Below are positions 40,418 through 48,749 of a stretch of 64,000 nucleotides of DNA, piece after piece. The stretch comes from UBA822 sp965249775 (lineage in GTDB: Bacteria > Gemmatimonadota > Gemmatimonadetes > Longimicrobiales > Gaopeijiaceae): positions 3,472,001 to 3,536,000 of the forward strand of contig OZ252253.1 in NCBI GenBank assembly GCA_965249775.1, written 5' to 3'. The notes under the pieces were generated by a model. The model was not told the origin of the DNA. It did not search any database and worked only from the letters and a program-made list of their open reading frames with translations. Positions within the stretch are counted from its first letter, which is position 1. Every line of letters starts with the position of its first letter. Position numbers and translations under genes: made by a program.

Positions 40418-41269
40418 GTGCAGCCGATCGTCCGCTCCTACCTGTTCGTCCCCGGAAACCGCCCGGATCTATACGAGAAGGCTTATGCTTCGGAGGCCGA
40501 AGCGGTCATCGTCGACCTGGAGGACGCCGTCGGACCCGACGAGAAAGAAGGAGCCCGGGAGGCCGCCGCCGCGTGGCTCGATTCCGCCCACCTCGGTTTC
40601 TCCCATCCCGATTTCTCCCACCCCGTGCTGCTGCGGATCAATGCCGCCGGCTCCGAGTGGTTCGAGGAAGACCTCGCGCTCGTGGGCCTTCCGGGGGTTT
40701 CCGCGGTGGTCCTTCCCAAGACAGAGTCGGTCGAAGACGTGCGCCGCGTCGGGGAACGGACCAGACCGGAAGTCCCGGTCCTTCCCTTGATCGAATCGGC
40801 CAAGGGGATGCTCCGGGCCATGGAGATCGCTCACGAGCCGAGCGTACAGCGGCTCGTGTTCGGCGCCCTGGACCTCCAGCACGACCTGGGCATAACGGGC
40901 GATGGCGAGGAGCTTCACACCTTTCGCTCCCAACTGGTCCTGGTGTCACGGCTCGCGGGCATTCAGCCGCCGGTGGACGGCGTCTGGACCGACTTCCACG
41001 ACGAGGAGGGGTTGCGCGCCCACACCCAGCGCGGTCGACGATTCGGCTTCGGTGCAACGCTGTGCATCCACCCCAGCCAGATCGGTCCCGTCAACGAGTG
41101 CTTCCGACCGACGCCCGAGGAGATCGATTGGGCGAAACGGGTTCTGGATGCGGTCGAGAGCTCGAAGGGGTCGGTGGTCGCGCTCGACGGCCAGATGATC
41201 GATCGCCCGCTCATCCTGATGGCCGAGCGGATCCTCAGCGAGGGTGGAGAGCCGTCACCAGAGCCCTAG
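40418..41269 (+). CDS. CitE-like CoA-ester lyase (HpcH/HpaI family)
   Basis: A 283-residue TIM-barrel lyase starting at GTG 40418, 5 bp after the fumarase stop. Hallmarks: RSYLFVPGNRPDLYEKA at the N-terminus, AVIVDLEDAVGPDEKEGARE near residue 28 (Asp-Glu metal ligands), LPKTESVEDVRRV near 100, LPLIESAKGML and GFGATLCIHPSQIGPVNECF. Relatives cleave malyl-CoA, beta-methylmalyl-CoA or citramalyl-CoA with Mg. With the neighbouring CoA-transferase and hydratase-like genes, citramalyl-CoA (to acetyl-CoA plus pyruvate) or malyl-CoA (to acetyl-CoA plus glyoxylate) are the likely substrates. Confidence 0.88.
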   Translation: MQPIVRSYLFVPGNRPDLYEKAYASEAEAVIVDLEDAVGPDEKEGAREAAAAWLDSAHLGFSHPDFSHPVLLRINAAGSEWFEEDLALVGLPGVSAVVLPKTESVEDVRRVGERTRPEVPVLPLIESAKGMLRAMEIAHEPSVQRLVFGALDLQHDLGITGDGEELHTFRSQLVLVSRLAGIQPPVDGVWTDFHDEEGLRAHTQRGRRFGFGATLCIHPSQIGPVNECFRPTPEEIDWAKRVLDAVESSKGSVVALDGQMIDRPLILMAERILSEGGEPSPEP

Positions 41270-42739
41270 CGCTTTCCACCAGAGGCCCCCGATCCCGAGC
41301 CAGATGGCGATGTTCACGAGGCTGATCAACGCGCCCAGCTTCCACCAGGTCCCGAGCTCTACGTTCCCGGATCCGAAGAAGATCGGAGCTGGAGCGGTCC
41401 CGTAGTGCGTCATCGAGGCGAACAGGTTGCTGAAGAACCCCAGCACCAGGGCGGCGAAGAGGGGAGGGGTGCCGACGGCGAGAGCGACGGCGAGGAACGG
41501 CGCGTACATGGCACTCACGTGAGCCGTGTTGCTGGCGAAGAAGTAGTGGCTGTAGAAGTAGATGAGGGAGAGGCCGAGAAAGGCGGGCAGCCAGCTTGCT
41601 CCGCCGATCACCGAAGCCACGTTCTCGCTGAACCAATCCACCAAGCCCCGCTCACCCAGCTGACTCGCCATCATCACGACCACGGCGAACCAGATCAGGG
41701 TGTCCCAGGCGGCTTTCTCGCTCAGCACCTTTTCCCACGGCAAGGCCCCAGTTACGAGCAGCGCTCCCACACCGGCGATGGCGGTCGTCGTGGTGGAGAT
41801 GCCGAGGGTGGAGCCGAAGATCCAGAGACCCAGGAGCAGCACGAACACAGTGAGGAGAATCCACTCGTCCCGGGCCATGGGACCCATCTCGCGGAGGTGC
41901 CTCCGCGCCAGCTCCGGCGCCTCCGGGGTTTCCCTGTTCTCCACGGGTAAGAGGTAGAAGATCAAGAGCGGGACCACGGCCAGGCTGACGAGCCCCGGGA
42001 GTGAAGCGGCCAGGGCCCATGATGCCCAGGTGATCTCGATTCCCTGCTGGGCCGCCAGCTCCACGGCCAAGGGATTCGCCACCATCGCCGTCAGGAACAT
42101 GGCACTGGTCACGCACAGGCCCTGATAGGCCGTGAAGGTCAGGAAGGCGGCGACGTCCGCCGGGGCACCCCCCGTGGCATCCTCCGGGGCATCCGACGAC
42201 GCACCCTCCGGGGCATCCCCTGAGGCATCCGCCGAGGAATCGGCCCCAAGCGAGACGCAGAGTGACCGCAGGATCGGGAAAATCACTCCACCCCCCCGGG
42301 CCGTGTTGCTCGGAATCGCCGGCGCAAGCACCAGGTCGGTGGCCACGAGTCCATAGCCCAGGCCCAGCGTACGCTTTCCCAGGATCCGCATGAAGTGATA
42401 CGCGATCCGGATGCCGAGACCGGTGTGGATGAAGGTCGTGGCGATGAAGAAGGCGGCCACCACCAGCCACACGATTGGAGCTCCGAAACCGCCCGTGGCT
42501 TCGTCGATCGTGAGCGTGCGCGTCAGGACCGCCACCCCGGTCGCCACCAGAGCGACCGCTCCCATCGGAAGGGGACGCAGGATGATTCCGGCGATCGTGG
42601 CGACGAAGATGGCCAGGAGCCTCCACGCATCAGGCTCGACACCGGCCGGCACGGGAACGAGCCACAGCCCCAGACCCACGAGAGCGGTGGCCACGAGCCT
42701 TCCGGTCCGCACGGTGGGTATCGCACCCTCCTCGCTCAT
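41255..42739 (-). CDS. DASS-family (SLC13) dicarboxylate transporter
   Basis: A 494-residue protein with about 12 membrane segments. Typical DASS features: PLPMGAVALVATGVAVL, APAIPSNTARGGGVIFPI (the SNT motif), LIWFAVVVMMASQLGERGLV and SHYFFASNTAHVSAMYAPF (second SNT), closest to plant DiT1/YbhI-like oxoglutarate or malate carriers. Residues about 164-196 are an Ala/Asp/Ser-rich insert of repeated DAPEGASS-like units in the loop after the first SNT region. The 3' end overlaps the lyase gene by 15 bp (convergent); its start overlaps the CoA-transferase stop (ATGA). It probably imports the dicarboxylate used by this cluster. Confidence 0.88.
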   Translation of the reverse strand: MSEEGAIPTVRTGRLVATALVGLGLWLVPVPAGVEPDAWRLLAIFVATIAGIILRPLPMGAVALVATGVAVLTRTLTIDEATGGFGAPIVWLVVAAFFIATTFIHTGLGIRIAYHFMRILGKRTLGLGYGLVATDLVLAPAIPSNTARGGGVIFPILRSLCVSLGADSSADASGDAPEGASSDAPEDATGGAPADVAAFLTFTAYQGLCVTSAMFLTAMVANPLAVELAAQQGIEITWASWALAASLPGLVSLAVVPLLIFYLLPVENRETPEAPELARRHLREMGPMARDEWILLTVFVLLLGLWIFGSTLGISTTTTAIAGVGALLVTGALPWEKVLSEKAAWDTLIWFAVVVMMASQLGERGLVDWFSENVASVIGGASWLPAFLGLSLIYFYSHYFFASNTAHVSAMYAPFLAVALAVGTPPLFAALVLGFFSNLFASMTHYGTAPAPIFFGSGNVELGTWWKLGALISLVNIAIWLGIGGLWWKALGLW

Positions 42740-43923
42740 CCCTTCGGCTCCCGGAATTCGTCCCGAATCGCGTTGGAATGCTCGCCTCTGTCCGGAACCC
42801 TCGGGTGTGGGCGTCCACGGACGCTACTCCAGAGCACGGGGTCGGCCGGGAGCGTGATCGTCCCCCCGGGACTCTCGATCTCAGTGACCCGGAGCTGGGG
42901 ATGGCTGGCGAACTCCGCCACCGAGTTGAGGCGGCCGTACGCGATCCTGGCGCCGTGCAGGCGGTCAACGACATCGACGGTCGTGAGGGACGAGAACACC
43001 TCCTCGATGGCCTCGCGAAGCGCCGGACGGTTCTGCACCCGATCCACCCCGGTTCGGAAGCGGTGATCCTCCGCCATCCCGGGTCGCTGGAGGACGTCCG
43101 TGCAGAAACGCTCCCACTCCGGTTCGTTCTGGATCGAGAGCAACACCAGCTCACCGTCTCTGGAAGCGAAGGCTCCGTAGGGTGCGATGGAGGCATGGCT
43201 CAGGCCCATCCGCTTCGGACCCTCCCCACCGTAGACGGCGTGGAGGTACGGCACGCTCATCCAATCAGCCATGGCCGAGAAGAGGGACACCGCGAGTCCC
43301 GCTCCCCGGCCGGTGCGCTCCCGGAGCAGAAGGGCCTCCAGGATGGAGCCGTAGGCATGCATGCCGGCGCCGATGTCACAGATCGAGATCCCCACCTTCG
43401 CCGGAGCGTCTGGTTGTCCGGTGACCCCATGGATGCCGGCCTCGCCCTGGACCAGGTTGTCGTACGCCTTCATTTCGGAGTAGGGACCTTCTTCTCCGTA
43501 TCCGCTGATGTCGCAGGTGACGAGGCTTTGGTGTCGCTCCCGCAGTGCTTCAGAGCCGAAGCCGGCCCGGGAGGCCGCTCCCGGGCTCAGGTTCTGAATG
43601 TAGACGTCGGCCCGGGCCAGGATTCGGTGCAGGAGGCCCGCGTCCTGGGGATCCTTGATGTCCAGGACCAGCGACTCCTTGCCCCGATTCAGCCAGACGA
43701 AGTACGCGCTCTGGCCTAGTGCCACTTCGTCGTAGCGCCGCGCGAAGTCACCGCCGGGTCGCTCCAGCTTGATAATGCGGGCGCCTGCGTCCGCGAGCTT
43801 CCGGGTGGCGAAGGGGGCGGCCACGGCCTGCTCCAGGGCGACCACGAGAGTTCCTTCCAGGGGCAGGGTGTCCCCGACGTCCGATCCAGGGTGCCCTTCC
43901 CGATGTGGTTCCTGCTCCGTCAT
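42736..43923 (-). CDS. Class III (CaiB/BaiF-type) CoA-transferase
   Basis: About 395 residues from ATG 43923 (a TTG 24 bases upstream is also open; neither has a good ribosome site). Family marks: LVVALEQAVAAPFATRKLAD, ARIIKLERPGGDFAR, FVWLNRGKESLVLDIKDPQD, VTCDISGYGEEGPY and the catalytic Asp in KAYDNLVQGEAGI near residue 150. It moves CoA between carboxylic acids such as succinate, citramalate, malate or mesaconate. It is the first gene of a two-gene unit with the transporter (4-bp overlap) and is divergent from the acyl-CoA dehydrogenase gene. Confidence 0.88.
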   Translation of the reverse strand: MTEQEPHREGHPGSDVGDTLPLEGTLVVALEQAVAAPFATRKLADAGARIIKLERPGGDFARRYDEVALGQSAYFVWLNRGKESLVLDIKDPQDAGLLHRILARADVYIQNLSPGAASRAGFGSEALRERHQSLVTCDISGYGEEGPYSEMKAYDNLVQGEAGIHGVTGQPDAPAKVGISICDIGAGMHAYGSILEALLLRERTGRGAGLAVSLFSAMADWMSVPYLHAVYGGEGPKRMGLSHASIAPYGAFASRDGELVLLSIQNEPEWERFCTDVLQRPGMAEDHRFRTGVDRVQNRPALREAIEEVFSSLTTVDVVDRLHGARIAYGRLNSVAEFASHPQLRVTEIESPGGTITLPADPVLWSSVRGRPHPRVPDRGEHSNAIRDEFREPKG

Positions 43924-44085
43924 CGAGGCAACGTCGTCGTGGGCCAAAAGACTGTCAATTCAAAACCGCTCTCGACAAGGGGCGCGCTCGGTCTCTAGAC
44001 TCTGCTGAGCATCGGGCACTAGCTCTGCTGGGCATCGGGCACCAGCCGATTCCGCGGGCGTGGACACCTAATCGAGAGGGCCGGA

Positions 44086-45225
44086 ATGGAAGAGGAGCTG
44101 AGGGACGCGATCCGAAAGCTCTGCGAGCGCTATCCCGAGGAGTACTGGCAGAGTCTCGAGCGGGAGCGGGCGTACCCGGAGAAGTTCGTCGGGGAGCTCA
44201 ACGACGCCGGCTACCTGGCTTGCATGATCCCCGAAGAGTTCGGAGGCCCGGGCCTTGGCATCCGTGAGGCGGCAGTGATCCTGGAGGAGATCAACCGCTC
44301 GGGGGGCAACGGGGCGGCGTGCCACGCCCAGATGTACACGATGGGCGCCCTTCTTCGTCACGGTTCCGAAGAACAGAAGCGGCGCTGGCTACCGGACATC
44401 GCGGCGGGTAAGACCCGCCTGCAGGCGTTCGCCGTGACCGAGCCGGATGCGGGCTCCGACACCACCAAGATCTCCACGTTCGCCGAGAAAAGGGGTGATC
44501 GATACGTCGTTCATGGCAAGAAGACCTTCATCTCGCGGGTCCAACACTCGGAACTGATGATCCTCCTCGCCAGAACGACGCGCCTCGAAGAGGTGGAGAA
44601 GAAGACGCACGGCCTCAGCGTTTTCCTCGTGGACCTACGCGACGCCGGAGACCAGATCAGGGTCAGCCCTCTGAACACCATGATCAACCACGAGACGAAC
44701 GAAGTGTTCTTCGATGGACTCGAGGTGCCCGAAGAGAACCTGATCGGTGAAGAAGGGAAGGGGTTCTACCACATCCTGAGTGGCATGAACGCCGAACGCA
44801 TCCTGCTCGCGTCCGAGTCGGTAGGTGACGCCCTCCACTTCGTGGACCGATCCAGCAAATACGCGCGCGAACGCGTGGTATTCGAACGTCCCATCGGCCA
44901 GAACCAGGGCGTCCAGTTCCCCATTGCCCGTGCCTACATACACGCCCAGGCGGCGGCGGCTCTGCGGGACCGGGCCGTCGAGCTCTACGAAGCCGAAGAG
45001 CCTTGCGGCGCCGAAGCGAACATGTGCAAGTTGCTGGCGTCGGAGGCCGCTTGGGAGGCCGCCAACGCTGCCATGGACACGTTCGGCGGGTATGGGCTGG
45101 CCGAAGAATACGGCATTGAGCGCAAATTCCGAGAGGCCAGGCTCTACCTGGTCGCCCCCATCGCGAATAACCTGATCCTGAGCTACGTGGGACAGCACGT
45201 GCTTGATATGCCCCGGTCCTACTGA
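44086..45225 (+). CDS. Acyl-CoA dehydrogenase
   Basis: A 379-residue flavoenzyme: LACMIPEEFGGPGLGIREAA near residue 43, AFAVTEPDAGSDTTKISTFA near 117 (FAD and substrate contact), RERVVFERPIGQNQGVQFPI near 265 and DTFGGYGLAEEYGIERKFRE near 332. The oxidised substrate is unknown; the neighbours suggest a short branched or dicarboxylic acyl-CoA such as methylsuccinyl-CoA. A GAGAGGG sequence precedes the ATG. It is followed 20 bp later by the hydratase-like gene and likely forms an operon with it. Confidence 0.9.
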   Translation: MEEELRDAIRKLCERYPEEYWQSLERERAYPEKFVGELNDAGYLACMIPEEFGGPGLGIREAAVILEEINRSGGNGAACHAQMYTMGALLRHGSEEQKRRWLPDIAAGKTRLQAFAVTEPDAGSDTTKISTFAEKRGDRYVVHGKKTFISRVQHSELMILLARTTRLEEVEKKTHGLSVFLVDLRDAGDQIRVSPLNTMINHETNEVFFDGLEVPEENLIGEEGKGFYHILSGMNAERILLASESVGDALHFVDRSSKYARERVVFERPIGQNQGVQFPIARAYIHAQAAAALRDRAVELYEAEEPCGAEANMCKLLASEAAWEAANAAMDTFGGYGLAEEYGIERKFREARLYLVAPIANNLILSYVGQHVLDMPRSY

Positions 45226-45245
45226 GCACAGAGGAATCGTAGCCT

Positions 45246-46121
45246 GTGGCCGAGAACGAAATCGCCGAGCTCGAGTCGTGGATCGGCAATGAACGCGTAG
45301 AGAAGGACGTCCTCACTTTGGCTCCGGCCCAGGGGATGTCTGCGGTGCTGGACTGGCCTCCTGAGGCGCTGAGCCCCGCCTCGCCCCTCCCACTCGGCTG
45401 GCACTGGCTCTACTTCAAGCCGGCCACACTCCGGTCCGCGCTGGGGCCGGATGGGCACGAGAGGCGGGGCGACTTCCTGCCCCCCGTTCCGCTTCCCCGG
45501 CGGATGTGGGCCGGAGGGCGGCTCCGCTTCCTTGGGACGCTCCGTCTAGGCGAATCCGTTCAGCGAAGGTCCACGATAGCCACCGTACAAAGCAAAGAGG
45601 GTCGATCCGGCCCCCTCGTCTTCGTCACGGTTCGGCATGAGATCTCAAACGAGGCGGGCGTGGCAATCGAAGAGGAGCAGGACCTCGTCTACCGTGATGG
45701 CCCCGGAGCCGTGGCCGGCCCGCCCAAACCCCCACCCGAAGCCGCGGAGTGGTCCGAGTCCTTCCTGGCCGACGCCGTGACCCTATTCCGCTTCTCTGCG
45801 CTCACGTTCAACGGCCATCGCATTCACTATGACCACCGCTATGTGACCGAGGTCGAGGGGTATCCGGACCTGGTGGTGCACGGACCGCTCATCGCGCTCT
45901 TACTGCTGGACGCGGGATCGAGGCGGCTGAGCGGCTCGACGGTGGGCTCGACGGGGGGCTCGACGGGGGGCTCCCCCGACTCGTTCTCCTACCGAGCGGT
46001 CAGCCCTCTCTTCTGCGGAGAGGAGTTCACGATCGCCGGGAGGGCCAACCCAGAGGACCAGACGGAGGTGTGGGCCGCTCACCCCGAGCGGGGCCTGGCC
46101 ATGCGGGCGACGTTGGGGTAG
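45246..46121 (+). CDS. Mesaconyl-C4-CoA-hydratase-like protein (FAS1-like hot-dog dehydratase)
   Basis: A 291-residue double hot-dog protein starting at GTG 45246. N-terminal FAS1-like dehydratase part: LTLAPAQGMSAVLDWPPEAL, PLGWHWLYFKP, PPVPLPRRMWAGGRLRFLG. C-terminal MaoC-like part with the hydratase residues in LFRFSALTFNGHRIHYDHRY (Asn-His in the 'TFNxHRIHYD' motif near residue 193). This is the pattern of mesaconyl-C4-CoA hydratase, itaconyl-CoA hydratase-like and HTD2-type proteins. A small SGSTVGSTGGST repeat lies near residue 235. The context supports a C5 unsaturated dicarboxyl-CoA as substrate. Confidence 0.85.
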   Translation: MAENEIAELESWIGNERVEKDVLTLAPAQGMSAVLDWPPEALSPASPLPLGWHWLYFKPATLRSALGPDGHERRGDFLPPVPLPRRMWAGGRLRFLGTLRLGESVQRRSTIATVQSKEGRSGPLVFVTVRHEISNEAGVAIEEEQDLVYRDGPGAVAGPPKPPPEAAEWSESFLADAVTLFRFSALTFNGHRIHYDHRYVTEVEGYPDLVVHGPLIALLLLDAGSRRLSGSTVGSTGGSTGGSPDSFSYRAVSPLFCGEEFTIAGRANPEDQTEVWAAHPERGLAMRATLG

Positions 46122-46134
46122 CGCGGCCGCTTGC

Positions 46135-47742
46135 CTACTTGATGAAGTCGGTCGGAATCTGCTCGGCCTCGAACCTGCCTGCGAGAGCGCCCTTGTCGAT
46201 CGTCCTGAGGTAGGCCTCCTGGGGCTCGACGAGGCCCTTTGCGACGAGCTCGAACAGTGCGTCGTTGAGCTGGATCATGCCTTGCTTCTTGCCGGTCTGC
46301 ATGATGGACGGGATCTGGAACGTCTTGCCCTCACGGATCAGATTCGAGATGGCCGAGTTGACGATCAGCACCTCATACGCCGCCACCCGTCCTCCACCGA
46401 TCTTCTTGCAAAGCACTTGGGCGACGACTGCCCTGAGGGACGCCGCAAGCATGACCCGAATCTGTGCCTGCTGGTCGGCGGAGAACTGGTCGATCATGCG
46501 GTCGACGGTCGAAACGGCGGAGGTCGTGTGGAGCGTGCCGAAGACCAGGTGCCCGGTCTCGGCGGTCTCGATCGCCATGGCTATCGTCTCGAGATCGCGG
46601 AGCTCACCGACGAGTATCACGTCGGGGTCCTCACGCAACGCGGCCCGCAGTGCCTTCTTGAAGCCGGTAGTGTGCATGTGCACTTCCCGCTGGTTCACGA
46701 GGCACTTCTTGTTCGGGTGGACGAACTCGACCGGGTCCTCGATCGTGATGATGTGGTCTTGACGATTTGAGTTGACCAGGTCGATCAGGCTGGCGGGGGT
46801 AGTCGACTTTCCCGCCCCCGTGGGACCGGTGACCAGGACCAGTCCCTTGGTCAGGCTAGCCAGTTCGCAGACCTCCTTGGAAAGCCCAAGCTCGTGCGGC
46901 TTTAGGATCTCGCTCGGGATTATGCGGTAGACGCCTCCCGGCCCATTGAGGTCCTGGAAAAGGTTGCAGCGGAAGCGGCCCAGGCTCTCGATGTCGTAGG
47001 CGAAGTCGGTGTCGCCGGTCTCCTCGAACTCTTTGGCATTCCGTTCAGGCGTGATTTCGAGCAGCACCCGCGAGGTGGTCTCGGCGTCGAGCGGGTCGTA
47101 GCCTTCGAGCTTCCTGAGATCTCCGTCGATGCGGATCATCGGGGGCACCCCCGTAGTCAGATGGAGGTCCGAGCCACCAAGCTCGAGAAGGTCGTGGAAG
47201 AGCTTGTCCATCAGGGGTTCTGACTTCGAGGTGCGGATGGACGCCTGAACGCCGTTTCCCTCGGCCGCCGGCGGTTGTTCGGTTCCTGCGGCCCCCTCCG
47301 GCTGGTCGGTCGGTGAGACCGTCTGCGGAGAGCTGGGCGGTGCGGCCGTCTGCGGATTCACATTCGCGGCGTCCGGCGCCAGAGCGGCAGTGGACCCGCT
47401 GGCCGGCGGAGCAGCGGTCGCCCCGTTCCCTGAGGGAGCCCCGGTCTGTGCGGCCATTGGCGTCAGGACCCCCTTGGGCCCCGGGGAGATCTCGACCTGT
47501 ACCGGTTCGCCGGCGCCGGAATAGACGAAGGAGGCACCTTGGCCGGATTGGATGGCCGACCTGGACTCCTCAGGCGTGATCTCGGCCAGTAGGCCCGTAA
47601 CCAGCTCGGAGGTGAACGGCTGCTTCCCGAGCGGGCGCTCTACGCCGTCGATGTTGAGCGACGGCCTCTGTCCCTCGGCGACCGAGAGGGTCGTGGCCGA
47701 GTGCTGGATCATTGCGTTGATGAGCCTGTCGATTTGAGCCAC
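46135..47742 (-). CDS. PilT/PilU-like type IV pilus ATPase with duplicated N-domain
   Basis: A 535-residue ATPase starting at GTG 47742. Core motifs: Walker A VTGPTGAGKSTTPASLIDLV near 306, Asp box IITIEDPVEFVHPNKKCLVN, Walker B EDPDVILVGELRDLETIAMA near 367 and His box TGHLVFGTLHTTSAVSTVDR near 395. A normal PilT N-domain (MDKLFHDLLELGGSDLHLTT, near 178) is preceded by an Ala/Pro-rich linker and a second, degenerate N-domain at residues 1-80 (IDRLINAMIQHSATTLSVAE, LLAEITPEESRSA). PilT is usually about 350 residues. Likely pilus retraction or a related secretion role; the extra domain may modify hexamer control. It is 20 bp after a small gene and probably co-transcribed with it. Confidence 0.88.
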   Translation of the reverse strand: MAQIDRLINAMIQHSATTLSVAEGQRPSLNIDGVERPLGKQPFTSELVTGLLAEITPEESRSAIQSGQGASFVYSGAGEPVQVEISPGPKGVLTPMAAQTGAPSGNGATAAPPASGSTAALAPDAANVNPQTAAPPSSPQTVSPTDQPEGAAGTEQPPAAEGNGVQASIRTSKSEPLMDKLFHDLLELGGSDLHLTTGVPPMIRIDGDLRKLEGYDPLDAETTSRVLLEITPERNAKEFEETGDTDFAYDIESLGRFRCNLFQDLNGPGGVYRIIPSEILKPHELGLSKEVCELASLTKGLVLVTGPTGAGKSTTPASLIDLVNSNRQDHIITIEDPVEFVHPNKKCLVNQREVHMHTTGFKKALRAALREDPDVILVGELRDLETIAMAIETAETGHLVFGTLHTTSAVSTVDRMIDQFSADQQAQIRVMLAASLRAVVAQVLCKKIGGGRVAAYEVLIVNSAISNLIREGKTFQIPSIMQTGKKQGMIQLNDALFELVAKGLVEPQEAYLRTIDKGALAGRFEAEQIPTDFIK

Positions 47743-47762
47743 GAAGCGCCTTCCTTCTCGGA

Positions 47763-48230
47763 CTAGGAAACGTGAACGACGTACGATCTCTGAACGAAAT
47801 CGATCGCCGCAGTCGAGACAACCGACACGAAGAGGCCTGCGGAGTTGAGCTTGTCCACGAGTCGGGAAAGGCTCGGAGGGGTGTCCACGGTCAGTGTGCC
47901 CTCGATGACGCTGCCGTCTAGGAGGAGCAAGCTCGAGGTCGGGGAGTCGCTGGGGGCCGATTCGGAGATGCGGTCCTGCACCTCGTCCTCGGAAAGCGGG
48001 AGCCGCACCCGAAGGATGTGGGTCTTGCTGAGGACGAACGGGCCGCGTTTCTTGCCGGTCACCGCCAACGGGATGAAGCTCCGGTCGTCGTTGAGTAGAT
48101 GCATCACTTCGTGGGCGTCATTGGTCTGATACGTAGAGTCGGGGACGTACATGGACCCGCTGATGTGCGCCCCCGTGGTCACCTGGACGTCGACCTCGAT
48201 CGGCCTCATCGGTATCTGAAGTTCCTGCAT
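47763..48230 (-). CDS. Conserved small protein upstream of the PilT-like gene (DUF6812-like)
   Basis: A 155-residue soluble protein starting at ATG 48230 with GGAGGGG upstream. Two similar halves are suggested: ISGSMYVPDSTYQTNDAHEV with ILRVRLPLSE, and VIEGTLTVDTPPSLSRLVDK with SVVSTAAIDFVQRSYVVHV. The pairing with a PilT-like ATPase (20 bp apart) suggests a pilus or gliding accessory function. The family name is a guess. Confidence 0.6.
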   Translation of the reverse strand: MQELQIPMRPIEVDVQVTTGAHISGSMYVPDSTYQTNDAHEVMHLLNDDRSFIPLAVTGKKRGPFVLSKTHILRVRLPLSEDEVQDRISESAPSDSPTSSLLLLDGSVIEGTLTVDTPPSLSRLVDKLNSAGLFVSVVSTAAIDFVQRSYVVHVS

Positions 48231-48404
48231 TGACGCCCCTCCGACGGTTGACGACCGATGGCCCACTCCGAGTCAAATATATGATGGTGGCCTGGTTTCA
48301 GGATGAAAAAATTGGCGTGGGCTAGCGCCGAAGGATCTCCCGATCCGATTGAGGAGCAGCTCTTACAATCGCTTGTCTGTCGAGAGGGTGGGGAGGGGCG
48401 GGAG

Positions 48405-48738
48405 TCATTCCGGGCGGGATGGCGAGTTCATTATGACCGGCATTTCGAACCGCCATCTGCTCCAAAGCTCTGCGTTCTCGACGAGCTCAATCATGAAGTG
48501 AGCCACGTTGGCTCGGGCGGTCGGGCGGCCAGTGAAGATACTGGTGGCGGGGGACTGTTCTATGTCATACGGAGAAATCTCAGCGTTGATCAACGAGTCT
48601 GGGCGGACGCTGCACCACTCAACGTGTTTGCTCTCCTTCCGAGCGGACAATAGCGCGAACTCTCTGACCCTTGCTCAGCAACTGCTCGACCAGGGACCGC
48701 CCCGTCATACCTGTCGCTCCAACCACTAGTACCGTCAT
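48405..48738 (-). pseudogene. Decayed NAD(P)H-binding oxidoreductase
   Basis: From ATG 48738 the frame reads VLVVGATGMTGRSLVEQLLS, a Rossmann glycine motif typical of NAD(P)H-binding (SDR a5/YwnB-like) proteins, then hits a stop after RAIVRSEGEQTR. In the next frame the sequence continues at once with the family's C-terminal part (EWCSVRPDSLINAEISPYDI, TGRPTARANVAHFMIELVEN, WRFEMPVIMNS) to a stop at 48405. The middle, roughly 100 codons, is missing and the two ends are out of frame. A clear deletion-frameshift pseudogene. Confidence 0.8.
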
Positions 48739-48749
48739 GAAAGGCCCCG

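Noticed and set aside
40303..41325. Long Arg/Pro-rich plus-strand frame overlapping the fumarase end and the lyase gene.
   Set aside because: It is a shifted reading of two well-recognised genes; high-GC DNA gives such frames often.
48303..48653. A 116-codon plus-strand frame between the DUF6812-like and NHL genes.
   Set aside because: It is opposite the recognisable NAD(P)H-binding pseudogene and shows no family features.
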